Part shown: positions 20,641 to 25,426 of the stretch, one piece after another
Position numbering within the stretch: position 1 is the stretch's first letter
Layout: each line of letters opens with the position of its first letter
Assembly (NCBI GenBank): GCA_045652125.1
Contig: JAZRTT010000036.1
Span: forward strand, 1-25,426
From: Avoscillospira sp045652125
GTDB lineage: Bacteria > Bacillota > Clostridia > Oscillospirales > Oscillospiraceae
Direction of reading: 5' to 3'
DNA: 25,426 nucleotides
Made by a program: the position numbers and the translations under genes
Notes under the pieces: model-generated
The model's database searches: none
What the model was told of the DNA's origin: nothing
Seen by the model: only the letters and a program-made list of their open reading frames with translations

Positions 20641-22572
20641 ATGTTTCAGGTAACATTTCAATTTGAAGACCGGAGCCCTGTCATCGTCTCGGCTGCTCCC
20701 GATTCCAACCTTCTGCAGGTAGCTCGTGAGGCCAATGTGGCCATTGATGCACCCTGTTCCGGCAACGGTTCCTGCGGCAAGTGCAAGGTCAAGCTGCTGG
20801 AGGGCGAACTGCTCTCTCCTCAGACCGGTCATATTACCGATGAAGAGTATGCCGACGGCTGGCGTCTGAGCTGCGGCAGTAAAATTCTTTCTGATGTGAC
20901 CGTTCTGGTTCCGGATATCGCCTCTGCCTACCAGAGCCGCATGAAAACGGCAGACCTTTCTTCCGGTGAGGAAGTGGCGGTTTTTGAAAAAATCCAGTCC
21001 GACATCAAAAATGCCGGTATCGCCTTTGATAATAACTTCATCTGCCTGGATGTGACTATGGAAGAGCCCACCCTGGACGATACTATGCCCGACAATGAGC
21101 GCCTCATTTGGGGCATTCAGGCTGCCTTTGAAGTAGAACGGGTGGAACTGCCCTATTTCGTTATGAAAAAACTGGCTAAAATTCTGCGGGAATCCGATTT
21201 CTCCGTCAAGGTCATCGGCGAGCATCTGGGAGACCTGCTGAAGGTCTGCGATGTTCGGCCTGCTTCCGACGAGACCCCCATGGTGGGCATGGCTGTGGAC
21301 ATCGGTACCACCACCGTGGCGGCTGTTTTGGTAGATCTGCAAACCGGCAAACTTCTGGCCAAGGCTTCCACAGGCAACGGCCAGATTCGCTATGGTGCCG
21401 ATGTCATCAACCGAATCGTGGAACAGGGCAAGGAAAACGGCATCAAGCGTCTGCAGGATGCCATTGTCAAGGATACTCTCCGGCCTTTGATTGCCGGACT
21501 GTGTGCAGGAGCCGACATTAAGGCAACTCAAATTCTCCGGGTCTGCGTGGCCTCCAATACCACCATGAACCATCTGCTTTTGGGTGTGGACGCCGGACCT
21601 GTCCGCATGGAGCCTTACATTCCCTCTTTCTTCTATGCCCACGACCTGAAAGCCGCCGACCTTGGCCTGCCGGTGAACCCCTCTGCCGATCTGCGGATCG
21701 CACCCAATATTGGCTCTTATGTGGGCGGCGATATCACCGCCGGTACTCTGGCGACCCTCTTGTGGAATAAGGACGAATTCAGCCTCTTTGTGGACCTGGG
21801 TACCAATGGCGAGATCGTTTTCGGCAACCGTGACTTCATGATGTCCTGTGCCTGTTCAGCAGGTCCTGCCTTTGAAGGCGGCGATATTTCCTGCGGTATG
21901 CGTGCCACCGATGGTGCCATTGAAGCGGTCAGTTTGGATGCCGACACCATGGAACCCACCTATACCATCGTAGGCGATGGAGGCCAGAAGCCTGTTGGCC
22001 TGTGCGGTTCCGGCATTATCGATATGATCTCTGAACTGTTCCGCTGCGGTATCATCAACGCCAAGGGTCTCTTTGTCCGGGAGGGCAAGCGGGTCGCCCG
22101 TGACCAGCACGGCACCGGCCGCTACATTCTGGCAACCGCCGAAGAATCCGCCACCGGCAGAGAAATCTCTCTGACAGAAGTGGATATTGACAGCTTCGTC
22201 CGTGCCAAAGGTGCTATCTATTCTGCCATCGATACGCTCCTATCCTCTATGGATATGGATGCCTCCGTTCTGGAGCATATCTATGTCGCCGGCGGCATCG
22301 GCAGCGGTATCAACATGAAAAATGCCATCTATATCGGCATGTTCCCCTCTGTGGAACTGGAAAAGTATAAATATGTGGGCAACTCTTCTCTGGCAGGTGC
22401 CTATGCCATGGTACTGTCTGACCCCGCCAATGAAAAGGTGGAAGAACTGGCCCGCAATATGACGTATGTGGAGCTTTCCACCCATCCCGGCTATATGGAT
22501 AGCTTTGTGGCAGCTTGTTTCCTGCCCCATACGGACAGCTGGCGCTTCCCCGACAGCATCCCCGAACGATAA
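20641..22572 (+). CDS. acsV: Corrinoid protein reductive activator RACo/AcsV (ferredoxin + ASKHA ATPase)
   Basis: This 643-residue protein re-reduces the corrinoid iron-sulphur protein when its cobalt is oxidised to Co(II), using ATP. Residues 1-90 form a 2Fe-2S ferredoxin with C39, C45, C48 and C78 (PCSGNGSCGKC ... LSCGS). A middle domain with few motifs follows (about 100-210). The ASKHA ATPase domain (DUF4445) starts at VGMAVDIGTTTVAAVL with D220 in phosphate-1, then NTTMNHLLLG, DLGTNGEIVFG for phosphate-2 and GGIGSGINMKNA near the C-terminus. It lies 103 nt after acsB behind two hairpins and has AGAAAGGA before the ATG. The DUF3786 gene follows at 11 nt. Confidence 0.95.
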   Translation: MFQVTFQFEDRSPVIVSAAPDSNLLQVAREANVAIDAPCSGNGSCGKCKVKLLEGELLSPQTGHITDEEYADGWRLSCGSKILSDVTVLVPDIASAYQSRMKTADLSSGEEVAVFEKIQSDIKNAGIAFDNNFICLDVTMEEPTLDDTMPDNERLIWGIQAAFEVERVELPYFVMKKLAKILRESDFSVKVIGEHLGDLLKVCDVRPASDETPMVGMAVDIGTTTVAAVLVDLQTGKLLAKASTGNGQIRYGADVINRIVEQGKENGIKRLQDAIVKDTLRPLIAGLCAGADIKATQILRVCVASNTTMNHLLLGVDAGPVRMEPYIPSFFYAHDLKAADLGLPVNPSADLRIAPNIGSYVGGDITAGTLATLLWNKDEFSLFVDLGTNGEIVFGNRDFMMSCACSAGPAFEGGDISCGMRATDGAIEAVSLDADTMEPTYTIVGDGGQKPVGLCGSGIIDMISELFRCGIINAKGLFVREGKRVARDQHGTGRYILATAEESATGREISLTEVDIDSFVRAKGAIYSAIDTLLSSMDMDASVLEHIYVAGGIGSGINMKNAIYIGMFPSVELEKYKYVGNSSLAGAYAMVLSDPANEKVEELARNMTYVELSTHPGYMDSFVAACFLPHTDSWRFPDSIPER

Positions 22573-22583
22573 AGGAGCAAACC

Positions 22584-23198
22584 ATGCAAGTGGAAAACCA
22601 TAAGGAAGGCGTGCCTTTCGAACATTATGTAAACTTATTCAAGAACCTTGACCCGGCAGAAGCAGTGACCCGAACCGGCACTGCTTTTGATGGAAACGCC
22701 TTCACCATCCGTTTGGTGGATGCAGAATATACCATAACCTGGCCGGAATACACCATTTCCGCCGATCGTCAAGATGCTTTTGCTTTGAAAAGCCTGCCCA
22801 CCCAGACCTTTTTGCTGCGCTGGCTGCTGGAGGGCAAGGCTGTGGCAGCCAAAGGCGAATTCAAGACTTTTCGTGAAATGCCCTGGGGCGAATTGTACAT
22901 CCAGCCCTTCACCGGTCGCTGCCTGACCAGAGCGGCCTTCACCTTCGGCACTCGTGTAGCCAATTTTGCAGCTGCCATGGAGAAGCTGGGTGCAAAGAAG
23001 CTGCCCCATGGCGATGCAGGCTATGAACTGGAATTGCTGCCCGGCTACACCATGCGGCTGATCGTCTGGGCAGGAGATGAGGAGTTCCCGCCGAACAGCC
23101 AAATTCTGTATTCTGACAACTTTGCAGAGGGTTTTGCAGCAGAAGATCGTGTCGTTTCCGGCGATATCCTGATTTCTGTGGTCAAGAGCAAAATGTGA
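22584..23198 (+). CDS. DUF3786 domain protein of the Wood-Ljungdahl cluster
   Basis: This 204-residue soluble protein has no signal peptide or membrane segment. The sequence TFLLRWLLEGK, GEFKTFREMPWGELYIQPFTGRC cut by a short gap to FTFGTRVANF, and YSDNFAEGFAAEDRVVSGDIL match my memory of the DUF3786 family. That family occurs in bacteria and archaea with corrinoid-dependent C1 metabolism. No enzymatic motif is evident. The start at 22584 follows AAAGGAG by 6 nt, 11 nt after acsV. Cotranscription suggests a part in corrinoid protein activation or assembly. The family call is moderately sure and the function is unknown. Confidence 0.75.
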   Translation: MQVENHKEGVPFEHYVNLFKNLDPAEAVTRTGTAFDGNAFTIRLVDAEYTITWPEYTISADRQDAFALKSLPTQTFLLRWLLEGKAVAAKGEFKTFREMPWGELYIQPFTGRCLTRAAFTFGTRVANFAAAMEKLGAKKLPHGDAGYELELLPGYTMRLIVWAGDEEFPPNSQILYSDNFAEGFAAEDRVVSGDILISVVKSKM

Positions 23199-23220
23199 GC
23201 AGCGAATTGGTTTTGGAAAA

Positions 23221-23235
23221 CTTTGTCGGACAAAG
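23221..23235. other. Short palindrome after the DUF3786 gene
   Basis: CTTTGTCGGACAAAG is a near-perfect 15-base palindrome, 22 nt after the stop, followed by CGTATTTTAT. It may be a weak terminator (5-bp stem, loose T-run) or a protein-binding palindrome; neither is well supported. The rest of 23199-23281 shows nothing else. Confidence 0.3.
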
Positions 23236-23281
23236 CGTATTTTATACAAAAATATCGATATAAATTGTCAAAAATGCTGAG

Positions 23282-23310
23282 TTGACTTTTTGGCGGTGCG
23301 GTGCTATATT
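23282..23310 (+). promoter_or_regulatory. Promoter of the ZTP-riboswitch unit
   Basis: TTGACT (23282-23287), 17 nt and TATATT (23305-23310). Transcription would start near 23317, at the beginning of the riboswitch. Confidence 0.82.
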
Positions 23311-23317
23311 TAAGTCG

Positions 23318-23390
23318 AGCCGTACGACTGACGGATAACGCGGGATACCGCGGGGGAGTATGGTTTCTTAAATGCCGACCGTCTGGGCGA
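23318..23390 (+). promoter_or_regulatory. ZTP/ZMP riboswitch (pfl motif)
   Basis: The RNA has the conserved parts of the pfl motif in order: CGTACGACTGACGGATAA, a CGCGG-GATA-CCGCG stem, GGGGAGTATGG, a variable loop and CCGACCGTCTGGGC. These riboswitches bind ZMP/ZTP, which builds up when 10-formyl-THF is scarce, and turn on folate one-carbon and purine genes. The last conserved bases overlap the 5' arm of a terminator (23387-23417), so ligand binding should prevent termination and turn expression on. The genes downstream are a trigger-factor-like chaperone and fhs, which makes 10-formyl-THF. Confidence 0.93.
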
Positions 23391-23417
23391 TTCAGTGACA
23401 GCTGAATCGCTTTTTTT
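23387..23417 (+). terminator. Expression-platform terminator of the ZTP riboswitch
   Basis: GCGATTCAG (23387-23395), a 6-nt loop and CTGAATCGC (23402-23410) are followed by seven T. The 5' arm shares its first bases with the riboswitch core, the usual layout of a transcriptional ON switch. Confidence 0.92.
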
Positions 23418-23430
23418 GTTAGGAGTTGCC

Positions 23431-24378
23431 ATGAGTTTTACTTATCGAGGCCTGAAGGCCACCTTAGATAGACATATCGTCACGGAAGAAGAGATCGAGC
23501 ATAATCTCCTGCGGCTGCAGCAGCAAAATTTCCGCATTGCCGAAGTTCTGGACCGTCCCACGGAGAATGGGGACGAGGTGGTTCTGGACTACGCCGGCTA
23601 CTGCGATGGCGTGCAGTTCCCCGGCGGCACCGCCGAAAAGCAGACCCTTACTTTGGGAAGCGGAATGTTCATTCCCGGTTTTGAAGAACAGCTTCTGGAC
23701 AAAGTCCCCGGTGAGGAAGTTACCGTCAAGGTGACATTCCCGGAGCAGTACCATGCCCCGGAGCTGGCAGGCAAGGAAGCGGAGTTCCGCTGCAAGCTCC
23801 ATGCCATCCGTATCAAGACTCCCTATGAGTTGGACGACACCTTTGCCAAAGAGGTGGGCGGCTGTGAGACCATGGAGGAAATGCGGACAAAAATGAGTGA
23901 AAGTCTGCAGGCCTATGTGGACGAGCGGGGCGAGATGGACCTGCAGGATCGGCTTCTTCGCCAGGCCGCTGAAACATTGAATTTCACCCCTTCTGCCGCT
24001 CAGCTGGAAGCAGAGCTGGATAATCTCCAGCAGAATATGGAAGCACAGCTGGCGCAGCAGGGTCTTTCGCTGGATGCCTACTGCCAGTTCATGCAGACCA
24101 CCAAAGAACAGCTCCGGGAGGATTCCCGGGCCGATGCCGAACAGAGCATCCGCATGAAAGCTGCCGTTGAACAGATCGTAGATCTGGAAGGACTGACAGC
24201 TACCAAGGAAGAACTGGCGGAGGCCTATACCCTCATTTGCCGCCAGAATCGTATGACCCTGGAGGACTTGAAACCCCACATTGACGGTGTCTTTGAAGCT
24301 GCGGTGATGCAAAACATTCTTCGCAGCAAGGCAATGAGTCTCATCCGGGAAGCTGCCGATATCACAGAGGCAGAATAA
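23431..24378 (+). CDS. Trigger-factor-like FKBP peptidyl-prolyl isomerase lacking the ribosome-binding domain
   Basis: This 315-residue protein starts (YRGLKATLDRHIVTEEEIE) where trigger factor passes from its ribosome-binding domain to the PPIase domain. An FKBP domain follows at about residues 45-135 (GDEVVLDYAGYCDG, FPGGTAE, LGSGMFIPGFEEQL, then the VTFPEQYHAPELAGKEAEF stretch). The trigger-factor C-terminal chaperone arms make up the remainder (helical, Gln/Glu-rich, residues 150-310). The first 110-120 residues of normal trigger factor, including the ribosome-docking signature GFRxGKxP, are absent. The start at 23431 follows TTAGGAG. It is the first gene under the ZTP riboswitch. A true tig gene is presumably elsewhere. 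Client and partner are unknown. Confidence 0.9.
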   Translation: MSFTYRGLKATLDRHIVTEEEIEHNLLRLQQQNFRIAEVLDRPTENGDEVVLDYAGYCDGVQFPGGTAEKQTLTLGSGMFIPGFEEQLLDKVPGEEVTVKVTFPEQYHAPELAGKEAEFRCKLHAIRIKTPYELDDTFAKEVGGCETMEEMRTKMSESLQAYVDERGEMDLQDRLLRQAAETLNFTPSAAQLEAELDNLQQNMEAQLAQQGLSLDAYCQFMQTTKEQLREDSRADAEQSIRMKAAVEQIVDLEGLTATKEELAEAYTLICRQNRMTLEDLKPHIDGVFEAAVMQNILRSKAMSLIREAADITEAE

Positions 24379-24385
24379 TTTTGTC

Positions 24386-24416
24386 AAATACTCGCATTGA
24401 CGGGTATTTATATTTC
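24386..24416 (+). terminator. Weak hairpin between the chaperone gene and fhs
   Basis: AAATACTCG and CGGGTATTT pair (one G-U) around CATTGA, followed by ATATTTC. The stem is AT-rich and the T-run interrupted, so it would at most attenuate read-through into fhs. The remaining leader before fhs shows no clear promoter. Confidence 0.4.
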
Positions 24417-24465
24417 ACTGATGGCTGCATCGACAGTCACAGAAAATAACAAGGAGGAAACCCCA

Positions 24466-25426
24466 ATGGCTATCAATTTTGTTGACGGCAAGTATGTACG
24501 CGAAAACGGCACTCTGGTCCTCGATCCTACTGTTTATAAGGATTGGCAGATCGCAGAGGAAGCCGAAAAGACCCTCCCCTCCGTGGATTATTTCCGCGAG
24601 AAGCTGGGCCTGCTGCCCGAGGAGATCATCCCCTACGGCAAGACCCCCAAGATCGACTTTATCAAAGTCATGAACCGCCTGAAGGATAAGCCCGACGGCA
24701 AGTTTATCGAAGTTACTGCTGTTACCCCCACCCCCTTCGGTGAAGGCAAGTCCACCGTTTCTCTGGGCCTGATCGAAGGTCTGGGCTACATCGGCAAGAA
24801 TGCCGGCGGCGCTCTGCGTCAGCCTTCCGGCGGCCCCACCATGAACGTTAAGGGCACTGCTGCCGGCGGCGGCAACGCTCTGCTCATGCCCATGACCGAG
24901 TTCTCCCTGGGTCTGACCGGTGATATTAACGATATTATGAACGCTCACAACCTGGCTATGGTGGCCCTGACTGCCCGTATGCAGCACGAGCGCAACAACG
25001 ATGACGAGTGGCTGGCCAAGAAGGGCCTGAAGCGTCTGGACATCGATCCCAAGCGTGTGGAAATGGGCTGGATCATCGACTTCTGTGCTCAGTCCCTGCG
25101 TAACATCATCATCGGCATCGGCGGCCGTCTGGATGGCTTCATGATGGAGTCTAAGTTCGGCATCGCTGTTGGTTCCGAGCTGATGGGTATCCTGGCTGTT
25201 GCTAAGGACCTGAAGGATCTGCGTGAGCGTATCGGCAAGATCGTCGTTGCTTACTCCAAGTCCGGTGCACCTGTTACCTGTGAGGATCTGGATGTTGCCG
25301 GTGCTATGACCGCATGGATGCGTAACGCCATCAACCCCACTATGTGCTACTCCGTGGAGCATCAGCCTGTTCTGATCCACGCCGGTCCCTTTGCAAACAT
25401 TGCCATCGGCCAGTCCTCTGTTATCG
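24466..25426 (+). CDS. fhs: Formate-tetrahydrofolate ligase, divergent form (5' part, 320 codons)
   Basis: The frame is open to the window's end. The enzyme ATP-dependently joins formate to THF, giving 10-formyl-THF, the first folate step of the Wood-Ljungdahl methyl branch. The P-loop is TPTPFGEGKST (about residues 86-96). The LRQPSGGP region, GTAAGGGNALLMPM, LTGDINDI, IIIGIGGRLDG and HAGPFANIAIGQSS follow in the family order. Several normally invariant positions differ from textbook enzymes, which read LREPSLGP, GGAAGGG and NLHFTGD. AAGGAGG lies 8 nt before the ATG. It is probably expressed with the upstream ZTP-controlled gene, 87 nt away, past a weak hairpin. Confidence 0.9.
   Translation, partial: MAINFVDGKYVRENGTLVLDPTVYKDWQIAEEAEKTLPSVDYFREKLGLLPEEIIPYGKTPKIDFIKVMNRLKDKPDGKFIEVTAVTPTPFGEGKSTVSLGLIEGLGYIGKNAGGALRQPSGGPTMNVKGTAAGGGNALLMPMTEFSLGLTGDINDIMNAHNLAMVALTARMQHERNNDDEWLAKKGLKRLDIDPKRVEMGWIIDFCAQSLRNIIIGIGGRLDGFMMESKFGIAVGSELMGILAVAKDLKDLRERIGKIVVAYSKSGAPVTCEDLDVAGAMTAWMRNAINPTMCYSVEHQPVLIHAGPFANIAIGQSSVI

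Noticed and set aside
23395..23430. An upstream start for the trigger-factor-like protein at 23395
   Set aside because: It lies inside the riboswitch terminator stem and would add only 12 residues. TTAGGAG clearly serves the ATG at 23431.

Overview
The window reads as chromosomal DNA of an anaerobic, Gram-positive, probably spore-forming Clostridium-class bacterium (Oscillospirales-like gut anaerobes fit best). The reasons are clostridial-type promoters (TTGACA-17-TATAAT) and AGGAGG ribosome sites, a clostridial MutY, a PdaA-type spore-cortex deacetylase, a DegV protein, an IS150-like element and a carbonyl branch of the Wood-Ljungdahl pathway. This placement is inference; no rRNA or other firm marker is present.

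Layout. (1) 1-2830, minus strand: a branched-chain amino acid ABC transporter operon (livK-livH-livM, livM cut by the window edge). Its leader of roughly 390 nt carries a promoter, a small Leu/Ile/Val-rich ORF and two intrinsic terminators. (2) 2830-6656: an HAD-IIA phosphatase (minus), mutY, a tRNA-Thr(GGT) with promoter and terminator, a TraX-family membrane protein and a D-lyxose isomerase. (3) 6677-7969: a complete IS3-family (IS150-like) element with 3-bp target duplications, inserted in the stem-loop of an intrinsic terminator. (4) 7999-9882, minus: a ZIP metal transporter, a tiny Cys/Asn/Gly-rich membrane protein and a PdaA-like deacetylase. (5) 10027-13032, plus: a DegV protein, then a two-gene SDR dehydrogenase + PHP phosphoesterase operon. 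(6) 13255-24378, plus: the metabolic centrepiece, ending with (7) the first 320 codons of a formate-THF ligase gene.

The Wood-Ljungdahl region runs in one direction. It holds a His-rich putative nickel chaperone, CooT (Ni-binding), a small unknown protein, CooC/AcsF (Ni-insertion ATPase), AcsD (corrinoid protein small subunit), a single polypeptide joining AcsC (corrinoid protein large subunit) to AcsE (methyl-THF methyltransferase), AcsB (acetyl-CoA synthase), AcsV/RACo (reductive activator of the corrinoid protein) and a DUF3786 protein. A ZTP riboswitch with a terminator then precedes a trigger-factor-like chaperone without the ribosome-binding domain, followed by fhs. Together these genes make formyl-THF (Fhs), move the methyl group from methyl-THF to the corrinoid protein (AcsE to AcsCD), keep the corrinoid active (AcsV), load nickel (His-rich protein, CooT, CooC) and build acetyl-CoA (AcsB). 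The CO dehydrogenase subunit AcsA is not in the window.

The points most worth a second look are the AcsC-AcsE fusion, a CsoR/RcnR-like palindrome just downstream of the acsB promoter, the ZTP riboswitch controlling a ribosome-domain-less trigger factor, the divergent Fhs, the IS insertion in a terminator loop, and the attenuator-like leader of the liv operon.
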